DNA of 64,000 nt from Cognatazoarcus sp050303815 (GCA_050303815.1 JBNLCM010000126.1:7288-71287), one strand, 5' to 3'; positions 1-8,429 are shown, numbered from the stretch's first letter. Numbers and translations are program-made. The notes: generated by a model from the sequence alone, not told the origin.

Positions 1-117
1 ATGCCCGCCAAGGGCGGCAATCCCTCCCTCAGCGACGACGAAGTACGCGCGGCGGTCGACTACATGCTCGAGCGTGCGCTGCACGGTGCGCGCCAAAGCG
101 GCGTCACCCGGAGTTGA
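1..117 (+). CDS. C-terminal end of a cytochrome c5-type protein (cut by window edge)
   Basis: Frame 1 is open from the first base to a TGA at 115-117 and gives 38 residues. The start MPAKGG, then LSDDEVRAAVDYM, is the usual end of a class I c5-type cytochrome: the heme Met ligand in MPxKGG followed by the last helix (compare MPAKGG...DDIKAAVDYM in the protein at 15299). The ATG at position 1 is an internal Met, so the true start and the CXXCH motif lie to the left of the window. Nothing indicates a pseudogene. A promoter-like region for the next gene follows. Confidence 0.75.
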   Translation: MPAKGGNPSLSDDEVRAAVDYMLERALHGARQSGVTRS

Positions 118-232
118 ACGATCACGCCCGCCCGCACCGGGCGGCCGCCTTCGCCACCTCTTCCCGCACGCGCGGCCAGGCCGCCACGATCCGCCCAAGC
201 GGTTCCGGCGGGCCTGCCGCCGCCACCAGAAA

Positions 233-246
233 TTGAGGGTCATCAA
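233..246 (+). promoter_or_regulatory. FNR/Dnr-type operator upstream of hemerythrin gene
   Basis: The 14-mer TTGAGGGTCATCAA differs from the FNR/Dnr consensus TTGAT-N4-ATCAA at one position. It is centred about 64 bp before the hemerythrin ATG at 304, a suitable distance for class II activation. A Dnr-like regulator is encoded just downstream at 2246-2932 and a second Crp/Fnr protein at 40533-41258; either could bind here. Binding is inferred from the site only. Confidence 0.65.
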
Positions 247-303
247 TTTCTTGCCTTCTGTACTGATGCACACTGCCCCTGCCCCAGACAGGAGACAGCG
301 CCC

Positions 304-744
304 ATGAGTATCCTCAAATCCCTGCTTGCCAAACACCACGACCATTGCGACCGCCTGTTCGCGGAAGCCGAAAACGCCGCCAACGAAGGCGACTGGAGCA
401 CCTGCCGCAACCGCCTGGATGAATTCGCACACCAGTTGGAGTTGCATTTCCGCGCCGAGGAAGAGCAATTGTTCCCGGCCTTCGAACAGGCGACCGGCAT
501 GAGCGGTGGCCCCACCGAGGTGATGCGCGGCGAACACGGCCAGATGCGGGCCTTGTTGGCTTCACTGCTGGCCGCGGCGAAGGCCGCCGACGCCGACGAT
601 TACTTCGGCGCGGTCGAGACCATGGTGATCTTCATGGAACAGCACAACTGCAAGGAGGAAGGCATCCTCTATCCGATGTGCGATGAACGGATTCCGGACC
701 CCGCCGCCCTCGCCGATCGACTGGGACTCGCCGAGGGAGTCTGA
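304..744 (+). CDS. Hemerythrin HHE-domain protein
   Basis: A soluble 146-residue protein with one hemerythrin HHE domain, which binds a non-heme di-iron centre and is linked in many bacteria to O2 or NO sensing, storage or iron-centre repair. Candidate ligands are visible: His11/12/14 in KHHDH, His48 and Glu52 in LELHFRAEE, His78 in GEHGQ, and His114 with Glu118 in EQHNCKEE. No signal peptide is seen, so it should be cytoplasmic. The start at 304 follows a purine-rich AGGAGACAG. The FNR/Dnr box at 233-246 precedes it, and the DUF2249 and NnrS-like genes follow within a few bases, forming an apparent anaerobic or nitrosative-stress operon. Confidence 0.85.
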   Translation: MSILKSLLAKHHDHCDRLFAEAENAANEGDWSTCRNRLDEFAHQLELHFRAEEEQLFPAFEQATGMSGGPTEVMRGEHGQMRALLASLLAAAKAADADDYFGAVETMVIFMEQHNCKEEGILYPMCDERIPDPAALADRLGLAEGV

Positions 745-747
745 AGC

Positions 748-975
748 ATGGCCGACGAACTGGTTGTCGACGCCCGCTGGCAGCAGCCCCCGGCGCCGAT
801 GGAAATGACGCTCGACGCGCTGGACGAATTGTCGCCGGGGCAGGACCTGATCCTGCTGATCCACCGCGAACCCGGGCCGCTCTATTCGATCTTGAGCCAG
901 AACGGCTACAGCTACGACACCGAGCTGCAGGACGACGGCACCTTCCGCATCCGCATCCGGATCGCGGAAACGTGA
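748..975 (+). CDS. DUF2249 domain protein
   Basis: A small 75-residue protein whose LDALDELSPGQDLILLIHREPGPLY stretch (about residues 22-46) matches the DUF2249 pattern, a TusA/SirA-like alpha/beta fold common beside hemerythrin and denitrification genes. It starts 3 bp after the hemerythrin stop and its own stop overlaps the next start (GTGA), so translation is probably coupled. Its biochemical role is unknown. The neighbourhood suggests NO or nitrite stress, but no catalytic residues can be named. Confidence 0.75.
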   Translation: MADELVVDARWQQPPAPMEMTLDALDELSPGQDLILLIHREPGPLYSILSQNGYSYDTELQDDGTFRIRIRIAET

Positions 976-2222
976 GGGAATTGCTCAGTTTCGAGCAGGC
1001 GCCGCCTTTCGAAGTCCCGCTGCGCTTCCTGCTCTCGGCGATCCCGTTCGGCATCGCAGCCGGTGTGCTGCTGACGTTCTCGGGCAACGGACTGGCGAGC
1101 CGCTGGTCGGCCGCCAGTCTGGCCCTGACCCATCTGCTGACTGTCGGCTTCATGCTGCAGGCGATGCTCGGCGCGATGCTGCAACTGACGCCGGTCGCAA
1201 TTGGCGCCACCGTCGCCAGCTCCCGACGGCTCGCCCAATGGACCCATCCGCTGGTGCTGATCGGCGCCGCCGCCCTGCCGGCAGGTTTCCTCAGCGGCAA
1301 CCGGATCTGCTTCCTGCTCGCTGCGCTGGCGCTGGCGCTGGCGCTGCTGATTTTTTTCGTGGCGATCATGGTCGCTCTGTGGCGTGCACCGGCGCGCACC
1401 CCATCGCAACGCGCGATGCAGTTTGCGCTGCTCGGCCTCGCAGTCACGGCGGCCCTGGGCGTGGCCCTGGCCCTGGCGCGTGCCGGCCATGCCCCGCCCG
1501 GCGTGATGCTCACGACGGCCGGCCACCTCAGGGCCGGCTGGCTCGGCTGGGGACTGATGCTGGTCTGCGCGGCAAGCTTCCTCGTCGTGCCGATGTTCCA
1601 GATGACGCCCAAGTACCCCGACGCCTTCCAGCGATGGTTCCCAGCCCTGCTACTGCTGGCGGTAGCGCTCTCGATCGGCGGCGTCAACGCCCGGCTCACC
1701 GACGCCGTGCTGGCGCTGCTGGCGATCGGCTATGCCACGACCACGCTGCGCCTGCAGCACAAGCGCAAACGCCCCCGCACCGACAGCAGTTTCGCCTTCT
1801 GGCGTACGGCCCTGCTGTGCGTGCTCGCGGCCGGCGTGCTCGCGCTACTGCAGCCGCTGCTGCCTCCGTGGCCGGAGCTGGAGGTCGCAATCGGCATCCT
1901 GGTTCTGCTCGGCGGCTTCGTCTCGGTCCTGTGCGCGATGATGTACAAGATCGTCCCGTTCCTGGTCTGGCTGCATCTGAACAACTCGGGCGCCGAAGCG
2001 CTGCTGATGCACCAGGTCATCGACGAGCGCCGCATGCGCCTGCACCTGCGCCTGCACCTGGCGGCACTGCTGGTCGCGCTGCCCGCGCCGTGGCTGAACT
2101 GGCTGGCGGTACCGGCAGGCCTGCTGCTGATCGGCGCCCACCTGTCGCAGGCGGCGAACATGGCCGGCGGCCTCGGACGCTACCGGCAACGCAGGCGGGA
2201 CGCCGCATGCCAAGGCCGCTAG
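972..2222 (+). CDS. Polytopic NnrS/heme-copper-like membrane protein
   Basis: A 416-residue integral membrane protein with about 11-12 hydrophobic segments spread over its length. Candidate heme or metal histidines lie in membrane-proximal motifs: ALTHLLTVGFMLQ near residue 55, GHLRAGWLGWG near 185, and HQVIDERRMRLHLRLHLAALL near 345. The pattern resembles the NnrS and heme-copper-oxidase-like proteins found with hemerythrin and DUF2249 genes in denitrifiers; no closer family can be assigned by eye. It starts with GTG at 972, overlapping the upstream TGA. A Dnr-like regulator follows on the opposite strand. A role in NO or anaerobic stress is inference from context. Confidence 0.6.
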   Translation: MRELLSFEQAPPFEVPLRFLLSAIPFGIAAGVLLTFSGNGLASRWSAASLALTHLLTVGFMLQAMLGAMLQLTPVAIGATVASSRRLAQWTHPLVLIGAAALPAGFLSGNRICFLLAALALALALLIFFVAIMVALWRAPARTPSQRAMQFALLGLAVTAALGVALALARAGHAPPGVMLTTAGHLRAGWLGWGLMLVCAASFLVVPMFQMTPKYPDAFQRWFPALLLLAVALSIGGVNARLTDAVLALLAIGYATTTLRLQHKRKRPRTDSSFAFWRTALLCVLAAGVLALLQPLLPPWPELEVAIGILVLLGGFVSVLCAMMYKIVPFLVWLHLNNSGAEALLMHQVIDERRMRLHLRLHLAALLVALPAPWLNWLAVPAGLLLIGAHLSQAANMAGGLGRYRQRRRDAACQGR

Positions 2223-2245
2223 CGGGCGGCCTGCGGCACGCCGGG

Positions 2246-2932
2246 TCAGGGCGTGGCGAGGCCGCGGATATCGAGGATCGTAATCTCCCGTCCCGACACG
2301 CTGATCAGCTTCTGCTCGCTCAACACGTGAAGCGTGCGCGAAAAGGTCTCGGGCGTCAGGTTGAGCCGCGACGCGATGACCTGCTTGCTGGCCGGCAGCC
2401 TGACCACCGGGTTGCCGGACCCACAGGGCGGGCTGCCGGCCTCCTTGATCAGGTAGCCCGTCACCCGCTGGGTGGCCGTACGCATGCTGTACGACTCCAC
2501 GTCGCGCACCAGCGTGTGCAGCCTGATCGCCATGCCGGCCAGCACGGCCCGGGCAAAGCTGGGGTCGTCCGCCAGCAGGCCGAAGACCGCCGTCTGGCTG
2601 ATCTGCAGCACCTCGGAGGCGACCAGCGCCTGCGCGAATACCGGATACGGGCGATCGAGGAACATCACCGCCTCACCGAAACTGTTGCCGGCCCCAATGA
2701 TCTCGACGACCTTCTCGCCTCCGTCGCGCGAGGACAACGCGAGCTTCACCTGCCCCGCGATGACGTGGTAGAAGCCATGGGGCGGATCGCCCCGCTGGAA
2801 CAACATCTCGCCTTTCGCGATCACACGGTGCCGGCACTGACCGGCGAGCCGTTCGATCTGCTCGGGACTCAGCTCCGAAAACATGCTGATCCGCGGCAAC
2901 AGCAACTTCAGCTCGAGGGGCTTGCTCGTCAT
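2246..2932 (-). CDS. Crp/Fnr-family regulator, Dnr type
   Basis: A roughly 228-residue regulator with an N-terminal cyclic-nucleotide-binding fold (GEMLFQRGDPPHGFYHVIAG) and a C-terminal winged helix. The recognition segment SKQVIASRLNLTPETFSRTL is characteristic of Dnr-like NO-responsive members. It lacks the N-terminal cysteine cluster of FNR, so an oxygen-sensing Fe-S centre is unlikely; heme-based NO sensing is the family analogy. The upstream ATG at 2989 adds 19 residues, but the one at 2932 (MTSKPLELKLLLP) has a purine-rich GGAA before it and aligns better with the family start. It is convergent with the NnrS-like gene and divergent from the SirB2 gene, and may act on the box at 233-246. 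Confidence 0.85.
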   Translation of the reverse strand: MTSKPLELKLLLPRISMFSELSPEQIERLAGQCRHRVIAKGEMLFQRGDPPHGFYHVIAGQVKLALSSRDGGEKVVEIIGAGNSFGEAVMFLDRPYPVFAQALVASEVLQISQTAVFGLLADDPSFARAVLAGMAIRLHTLVRDVESYSMRTATQRVTGYLIKEAGSPPCGSGNPVVRLPASKQVIASRLNLTPETFSRTLHVLSEQKLISVSGREITILDIRGLATP

Positions 2933-3018
2933 CGATCGTTCCGTTCTGTGGTCGAAACGCATGACGGCTTGATCGGGGCCGGCGCGCATTTCGTCTCATT
3001 CGAGGCACATTCTCCCGC

Positions 3019-3414
3019 ATGGACTACTCGAGTCTCAAGTCGATACATATCGCCTGCGTGATCCTGAGCGGCGCAGGCTTCCTGCTGAGGGCCGCGATTT
3101 CGCTGCACAGTCCGTCGCACCCGCTGTTGCGCGGGCGCGCCAGGATCGTGCCGCACTTGGTGGATAGCGCTCTGCTGGCGAGCGCGCTGGCGATGGCATG
3201 GTCGCTCGGGCTACAGGTCTTGTCGCTGCCCTGGCTGCAGACCAAGCTGGTGCTGCTGCCATGCTACGTGGTGCTGGGCAGCCGGGCGCTGTCGCCGCGG
3301 CGCGGACCGACCGACCGGCGCGTCAGCCTGCTGCTGGCGGTGGCGACGTTTGCCGGCATCGTTGCGAGCGCCGTCACGAAGCATCCGCTCGGCCTGGGCG
3401 TCGAGTTTTCTTAA
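3019..3414 (+). CDS. SirB2-family membrane protein
   Basis: A 131-residue protein with four predicted membrane helices, beginning MDYSSLKSIHIACVILSGAGF, the usual SirB family N-terminus. The molecular role of the family is unclear. It lies 87 bp from the divergently transcribed Dnr-like gene, and the two presumably share a control region. No strong Shine-Dalgarno precedes the ATG, but the N-terminal family match fixes this start. Confidence 0.75.
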   Translation: MDYSSLKSIHIACVILSGAGFLLRAAISLHSPSHPLLRGRARIVPHLVDSALLASALAMAWSLGLQVLSLPWLQTKLVLLPCYVVLGSRALSPRRGPTDRRVSLLLAVATFAGIVASAVTKHPLGLGVEFS

Positions 3415-3509
3415 GAAAAGTGTGGCATATGACTCAGCGGCGGCCACATTAATGGAAAAATTTCCCACGCTTACATACACTATACGGTATCTCATGCTGG
3501 ACGCGCCGA

Positions 3510-4343
3510 ATGCAGCTTGCCCCACCTCCATCGCTGATTCTCGCGCTGAAAAGGGTGATGCGGCCCATGGTCAGGCTGATGCTCAGAAAGGGCATCACCT
3601 ACACCTACTTCGCCGACTTGCTGAAGGGCATCTTCGTCGAAATTGCCGACGCAGAATTCAAGATCGACAACAAACCGCAGTCCGATAGCCGTATCAGCCT
3701 GCTGACCGGCGTGCATCGCAAGGACGTCAGGCGTTTGCGCAGCGAGGCCCGCGACAGCGGCAGCGATCTTCCACCGGCGATCTCGCTCGGCGCCCAGCTC
3801 GTCAGCACCTGGATGAGTCAGGCGCCGTTCTGCCTCCCCGACGGCAGCCCGGTGCCGCTGGCGCGGCTGGCCAGCGCCGGCGGCGACCTGTCGTTCGACA
3901 GCCTAGTCGCCTGCGTCAGCAAGGATATCCGGGCACGTGTCGTGCTAGACGAGTGGCTACGCATTGGCGTAGCCGAACTCGACGACGACGACCGCGTGCA
4001 TCTCCGTGTCAATGCCTTCGTGCCGAGAAGCGGTTTCGACGAAAAGGCGGCCTATTTCGCGCACAACGTCCATGACCACGCCTGTGCGGCCGTGCACAAC
4101 CTGACCAGCGACGGACCCGCGTTCTTCGAACGCAGCGTCCACTACGATGCCTTGTCGCCCGCCAGTGTCGTGCAGTTGCGCGAGCAGACCTCGCACAAGG
4201 GAATGGACCTGCTGCTGGCACTGAACCAGCAGGCGGCGGATTTCGAGCGCAAGGACGCGGGCAGCGAGGAAGACATGCAACGTATCACCGTCGGCCTGTT
4301 CTTCTATACCGAAAGAGCCGAAAAACAGGACGAAACGCAGTGA
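3510..4343 (+). CDS. DUF6502 family protein
   Basis: A soluble 277-residue protein without a signal peptide. The N-terminal part (about residues 8-75: ALKRVMRPMVRLMLRKGITY, then VHRKDVRRLR) looks like a helix-turn-helix-type DNA-binding segment and fits the family I recall as DUF6502; the rest carries no named motif. Its stop overlaps the GTG start of the DUF5666 protein by four bases, so the two are co-translated. A regulatory role for the secreted partner is possible but only inferred. The upstream 95 bp include an A/T-rich segment near 3455-3490 that may hold a promoter. Confidence 0.6.
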   Translation: MQLAPPPSLILALKRVMRPMVRLMLRKGITYTYFADLLKGIFVEIADAEFKIDNKPQSDSRISLLTGVHRKDVRRLRSEARDSGSDLPPAISLGAQLVSTWMSQAPFCLPDGSPVPLARLASAGGDLSFDSLVACVSKDIRARVVLDEWLRIGVAELDDDDRVHLRVNAFVPRSGFDEKAAYFAHNVHDHACAAVHNLTSDGPAFFERSVHYDALSPASVVQLREQTSHKGMDLLLALNQQAADFERKDAGSEEDMQRITVGLFFYTERAEKQDETQ

Positions 4344-6271
4344 CGCCGATACTGTCCCGTCTGTTCCCCGTGCTGCTTGCGCTGCTGGCGGCGATCGCGC
4401 CGTCGACGCTGGTCGCCGCGCCGGCATGCGTGGACGAAGGCGGAATCGGCGGTACCGGGGCGCCGCTGCATGGCGGCGGGATAGGAGGAACGGGGGCACC
4501 GGCCCGTAGCGGCGGCCTTGGCGGCACCGGCACGCCGGCCAGTGGCATCGGTGGTACCGGCGCCCCGGCCAGCGGCATCGGTGGTACCGGCGCACCCCTC
4601 AGCGGCATCGGCGGCACCGGCGCCCCGGCGAGCGGGATCGGCGGCACCGGCGCGCCAGTCGCGGGCAGCGGCGTCGGCGGCACGGGAGCGCCCGCCGGAG
4701 GGCTCGGCGGCACCGGAGCCCCTCTTGCCGGCGGCGGCGTCGGTGGCACCGGCGCGCCTGCCGGCGGTATAGGCGGCACCGGCATCGTCGGCACGATCAC
4801 CGGATTTGCCTCGGTCTGCGTCAATGGCGTGGAGGTCCATTTCGAACCCGATACGCCGGTGGACATCAATGCCGCTCCGGCAACCATCGCCAACCTTGCG
4901 GTCGGACAAGTCGTCGCGATACGCGCCGGCACTTCGCCGCGTGGCTTCGAGGCCAGATCGATCTCGATCGTCGATGCGTTCGAAGGGCCGGTCACCGACG
5001 TCGGTCGCGGCAACGAACTTCGCGTGATGGGCCAGGCGGTACGCATCGTCGCGGGCGAGCGGCCGGCGAACCTGCGCAGCGGCGACATGGTGCGGGTCGG
5101 CGGCTTGCGTGCGCCGAACGGCGAGTTGCAGGCGACCTATATCGCGGCGGCGCCGGGCCTGCGCGATGCCAGCGTGGCAGGACCGATCGACGCCCGTGGC
5201 AGCGTCGCCGGCGTGAAGGTGGCCGGTGCGATCGGGCAGCGCGGCGCGGCACTGGTGCGCGGCCGCTGGACCGGGGCGCAGTTGCGTCCGACGTCGGTCA
5301 GGCCCGATCCGGTATTCAGTTCCCTGCAGCAGGTGGACCGCGCGATCATTGAAGGCATCGTCCTGCGACAGGCCCGCGAACGCATCGACATCGGCGGAAT
5401 TCAGCTTCGGCTGCCGCCCGATACGCAGTTCCGCGGCGGTGTGGCGAGCGAACTGCGCGTCGGCGCGCGCGTCGTCGTTGCCGCGAGCCGCGCAGGTGCA
5501 GACCTGCGCGCCGACAGCATCAGCTTCGTAAGGACTTTGGCGCGGGAGCAGAGCGACGACGGCCACGGCCGCCGGAACGAAGACAAGCACAATACGGCTG
5601 CGGTTAGCGCGGGCAGCGGACAGGCTGAGACCGAGAGCGGCGGCACGCGTACCGAGTCGCGCATCGAAAGCGACGACGATGGCGAGAGCACGCGCAGCGA
5701 ATCCCGCGTTGAAGGCAACGATGGGTCGCGTATCGAATCCCGCATCGAAACCGAGGCCGGCGACGGCAGCACCGAGATCAAGCTCAGAAGCGAAGTCGGC
5801 GGCGGCAAGACCCGCATCGAGATCGAAAGCGAGTCGGGCGAGCGGGAACGCGAGAGGACCGAAGTCGAGCGGCGCAGTGCGGGCGGCGCGCGCGAATCGC
5901 GCGAGCGCTTCGAGTCGGAGCAGCGCGGCGATCGGACCGAGAGCCGCGAACGGATCGAGACCTTCGACGAATCCGGCCGCCGTGTCGAACGCGTCGAAAC
6001 CCGCGTTCGTGACGGCCAAAGCGAGACACGGCGAGACTCGCAAGGTCCCTCGAGGGAATTCGGCGACCGTGAGCGGATCGATCGTGTCGAGCGGATAGAG
6101 AGGATCGACGAGCCGGAACGGGTCGAGCGGATCGACAAGATCGAGGAGCCGGAACGGGTCGAGCGCGTAGAGAAGATCGAGGCACCCGAGAAGATCGAGG
6201 CACCCGAGCAGATCGAAGCGCCCGAGAAGATCGAAGCACCCGAGAAGATCGACAACTCGGGCAAGGGTTGA
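4340..6271 (+). CDS. Secreted DUF5666 protein with GIGGTGAP repeats and charged tail
   Basis: A 643-residue exported protein. A signal peptide (about residues 1-27, ending LVAA) is followed by roughly a dozen Gly-rich repeats of the form GIGGTGAPxS (about 33-150). Next come DUF5666-type beta modules (about 155-400) with repeated phrases such as FEGPVTDVGRG and VRVGGLRAPNGELQATYI. The tail (about 410-643) is extremely rich in Arg, Glu, Ser and Asp and ends in short repeats such as ERVERIDKIEEPERV and EKIEAPE. The start is GTG at 4340, overlapping the DUF6502 stop. No enzyme motif is present; a cell-surface or matrix role is a guess. The tail is highly charged and probably a coiled coil or disordered rod. 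Confidence 0.75.
   Translation: MTPILSRLFPVLLALLAAIAPSTLVAAPACVDEGGIGGTGAPLHGGGIGGTGAPARSGGLGGTGTPASGIGGTGAPASGIGGTGAPLSGIGGTGAPASGIGGTGAPVAGSGVGGTGAPAGGLGGTGAPLAGGGVGGTGAPAGGIGGTGIVGTITGFASVCVNGVEVHFEPDTPVDINAAPATIANLAVGQVVAIRAGTSPRGFEARSISIVDAFEGPVTDVGRGNELRVMGQAVRIVAGERPANLRSGDMVRVGGLRAPNGELQATYIAAAPGLRDASVAGPIDARGSVAGVKVAGAIGQRGAALVRGRWTGAQLRPTSVRPDPVFSSLQQVDRAIIEGIVLRQARERIDIGGIQLRLPPDTQFRGGVASELRVGARVVVAASRAGADLRADSISFVRTLAREQSDDGHGRRNEDKHNTAAVSAGSGQAETESGGTRTESRIESDDDGESTRSESRVEGNDGSRIESRIETEAGDGSTEIKLRSEVGGGKTRIEIESESGERERERTEVERRSAGGARESRERFESEQRGDRTESRERIETFDESGRRVERVETRVRDGQSETRRDSQGPSREFGDRERIDRVERIERIDEPERVERIDKIEEPERVERVEKIEAPEKIEAPEQIEAPEKIEAPEKIDNSGKG
4438..4788 (+). repeat. 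In-frame tandem repeats encoding GIGGTGAP units
   Basis: Degenerate tandem units of about 24-36 bp, most often 30 bp, built on GGCATCGGTGGTACCGGCGC and encoding GIGGTGAP plus a short spacer. Several neighbouring units are nearly identical, which suggests recent slippage or gene-conversion expansion inside the DUF5666 gene. Codon third positions vary between distant units, so the array is not wholly recent. Confidence 0.8.
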
Positions 6272-6316
6272 CCGGCCGGGCCGAACCGCTTCCCGGCGGT
6301 CCGTCGCGTGAGGGCG

Positions 6317-7333
6317 CTAATCCTTCAGCGGATGGAAAGCCTTGTTCACGTAAGCCACGATCGACGCGACCTCTTCGTCGGCCAGCACGTGCTTCCAGGC
6401 CGGCATCGACGTGTTCGGCAGGCCTTCCCTGATCGTGTTTGCCAGGCGGGAGCGGGTCATTTCGGCCATGAACCGTGGGTCCGTCAGGTTGCGCGGATGG
6501 GGTTCCATGAAGCTCCCGATCCAGTTCTTGCCGGTGCCGTCGGCCGCGTGGCAGAAAGCGCAGTTCTTCTGGAACAGGTGTTCGCCGGCCTTTTCCTGCT
6601 GAGTCAGATCGGCCAGTTGCGGCACTACGTCGTGCAGCAGGTAGGGGCTCGCGCTCGCCACCGCCTCCTCCTTCGTCGGAGGGCTTGCAGGCCCACCGGG
6701 CACGTGCTGGTTGCGCGGATACGACACCGGCCGACCTTCCCACACCACGCCGGCGTCGATGGTCCTGGCGTGATCATGGCAGGTGATGCAGGCGGTGAGG
6801 AATAGACGCTTGCCACGTCTTTGCTCCGCGGTCAGTTCGCTCCACGGCCTATCCAGCGGGATCTCGCCCCGCGCGAAAGGAAAGGCGAGGCGGTTCCGCT
6901 CGTGCTTGGGCCAACCGTTCTCGACCGTGTGATAACGCGTATTGGTCGCCTTGTTCTGCATGAACTCGACGCGCACGAAATCGACCACGGTCGCGATTTC
7001 ATCGTCCGTCAGAATGCCCTTGAAGCCCTTCATCGCGGTACCCGGCCGGCCGTGGGTGACCGCATTGATCATCGATTCGCGCTTCAGCCCATCCGGCGGC
7101 AAGGCCACGAAGTCCCGTGGCGGCGGCGCCAGGAAGGTGGCCGCCAAAGTGTGCGCGTCACCGGAATAGCCGTGACAGAAGTAGCAACGGAAGTTGTAGA
7201 TCGCGCGCCCGGCCTCGTGGCGTTCGCTCACGCCGCCCTGCCCGGCCGCCGGCGCCTCGGCCAACGCTGCCGTTGCCAGAAACATCGCGGGCAGTACCGC
7301 CAGTGCCCGCGACGCGAATCCTGCCAGGCTCAC
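6317..7333 (-). CDS. Triheme class I c-type cytochrome
   Basis: A 338-residue periplasmic cytochrome with a signal peptide (about residues 1-25, ending ALAEA) and three heme-binding motifs: CYFCH at 50-54, CITCH at 182-186 and CAFCH at 258-262. Methionine ligands typical of class I domains follow in PGTAMKGF and NTSMPAWK. The GTG at 7333 overlaps the stop of the upstream diheme gene, giving a signal peptide immediately and translational coupling; the longer open frame upstream is not coding. With the diheme gene it forms a two-gene operon transcribed away from the tetraheme cluster. A periplasmic electron-carrier role is inferred; no oxidase subunit II features are present. Confidence 0.85.
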   Translation of the reverse strand: MSLAGFASRALAVLPAMFLATAALAEAPAAGQGGVSERHEAGRAIYNFRCYFCHGYSGDAHTLAATFLAPPPRDFVALPPDGLKRESMINAVTHGRPGTAMKGFKGILTDDEIATVVDFVRVEFMQNKATNTRYHTVENGWPKHERNRLAFPFARGEIPLDRPWSELTAEQRRGKRLFLTACITCHDHARTIDAGVVWEGRPVSYPRNQHVPGGPASPPTKEEAVASASPYLLHDVVPQLADLTQQEKAGEHLFQKNCAFCHAADGTGKNWIGSFMEPHPRNLTDPRFMAEMTRSRLANTIREGLPNTSMPAWKHVLADEEVASIVAYVNKAFHPLKD

Positions 7334-8139
7334 TTTGTGCTGCTGGCCGTCTTGCCGTCCGGGCGAATGAACGCTTGAAAGACGAATTCGCCGACATCGG
7401 CAATCTGCTGCGACGTCAGAACCTTCTCCCAGGCAGGCATCTCGGTGCCCAGGCTGCCTTTCGAGATGGCCTTGAAGAGCGTCGGCCGGTTGTAGACCAG
7501 TTTCGACCCCTCGAGCAGGAAATCCCTCGGCTTCGGATTGATGAAGTAGGCCCGCGGCCCCTTGCCGTCCCCCTTCTCGCCATGGCAGGTCGCGCAATTG
7601 CCCATGTAGAACGCCTTGCCGGCCACCGGATCGCCCTTCAGTCCGGACGGGAAAGGCAGTTCCATGTCGACGCTCGACGACGCCGCACCGGCAAGGTTGC
7701 CTCGGCCCGCATCCTTCTCGCGCCCGCCATGCGCGGACACGCCGGACAGGCCCTTCGGGTCGGCGACGAAGATGTGGCCCGACATGAATGTCGCACGCAC
7801 GTAGTCGACGACCGCGGCGACCTCCTTTTCATTGAGCTGAGTCTTCCAGCCGACCATCGCGGTGCCCGGCTTGCCGTCCGCCACGATCTTGATCATGTAG
7901 TCCCGCGGCAACTCGCCCGCGGTGAAATCCCTTGGCGGCGGAATCAGGCTGCCCTTCGCACGGGAGTTTCCGTCACCGCGGTCACCGTGACAGACCGAGC
8001 AATAGTTGTGGTACAGCAAGGCCGGATTGATGTCGGGCTTCGACTCGGCCGCATCGGCGTGCGCCTGTAATCCGACTGCAGCCAACACGGCCGCAGTCAG
8101 GCGAGAAAGGGTCCCCAGGGTTGATCTCGAAATACTCAC
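7330..8139 (-). CDS. Diheme class I c-type cytochrome
   Basis: A 269-residue exported protein. The signal peptide (about residues 1-30, ending QAHADA) is followed by two class I cytochrome domains with CSVCH at 47-51 and CATCH at 182-186; Met-ligand regions are PGTAMVGW and GTEMPAWE. The shared phrases PPPRDF and KPRDFLL link it to the triheme neighbour and suggest a duplicated family. The start is GTG at 8139 with a GGAG Shine-Dalgarno 7-8 bases upstream; the longer open frame lacks any signal. It is divergent from the tetraheme gene at 8505 across a 365-bp control region. Confidence 0.85.
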   Translation of the reverse strand: MSISRSTLGTLSRLTAAVLAAVGLQAHADAAESKPDINPALLYHNYCSVCHGDRGDGNSRAKGSLIPPPRDFTAGELPRDYMIKIVADGKPGTAMVGWKTQLNEKEVAAVVDYVRATFMSGHIFVADPKGLSGVSAHGGREKDAGRGNLAGAASSSVDMELPFPSGLKGDPVAGKAFYMGNCATCHGEKGDGKGPRAYFINPKPRDFLLEGSKLVYNRPTLFKAISKGSLGTEMPAWEKVLTSQQIADVGEFVFQAFIRPDGKTASSTK

Positions 8140-8207
8140 GACAAGCTCTCCAATAAAGTCGGAACGCCAATGCAAGAAGCGAACCGGGCCGGGCGACCGC
8201 GGTCTCG

Positions 8208-8223
8208 TGGCATGTGGGTTGCT
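8208..8223 (+). promoter_or_regulatory. Candidate sigma-54 promoter for the 8505 cytochrome gene
   Basis: TGGCATG-N4-TTGCT has the -24 GG (8209-8210) and -12 GC (8221-8222) at the standard spacing and only one departure from the TGGCACG-N4-TTGCW consensus. It points toward the tetraheme gene, which starts about 270 bp after the predicted transcription start. The long leader would contain the inverted repeat at 8430-8449. The intergenic position and the near-consensus match to the promoter at 10553 support it, though chance in GC-rich DNA cannot be excluded. Confidence 0.5.
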
Positions 8224-8429
8224 TACCGGTCCTCTGGCGCTCCGCCCACACTGCAGGCGCAGCGGAGAATAGCGTCGAGTCGCCGTGCCCCGCAAATGGT
8301 CGCACCGCCCCCGCAGGCCGTGACGCGCGCCGCGCCGGCGCGGTCGCGCCATGGTCCGCGATTGCGGCCGAGCCGGCGCGGCGGATGAAGATCGCCATTG
8401 CGCGGCCGTAGACAACCAGGACTGCAGTC

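Noticed and set aside
1..117. Short complete gene starting at the first ATG
   Set aside because: The peptide begins in the middle of the cytochrome c5 fold and lacks the heme motif; it is the end of a gene cut by the window.
1238..3061. Long plus-strand open frame across the membrane protein and Dnr genes
   Set aside because: High-GC shadow frame: Arg/Pro/Ala-rich, no domain, and antisense or out of frame to well-supported genes. Similar long frames at 4304-6043, 21370-22899, 27617-29431, 38136-40460 and 41893-44496 were rejected for the same reason.
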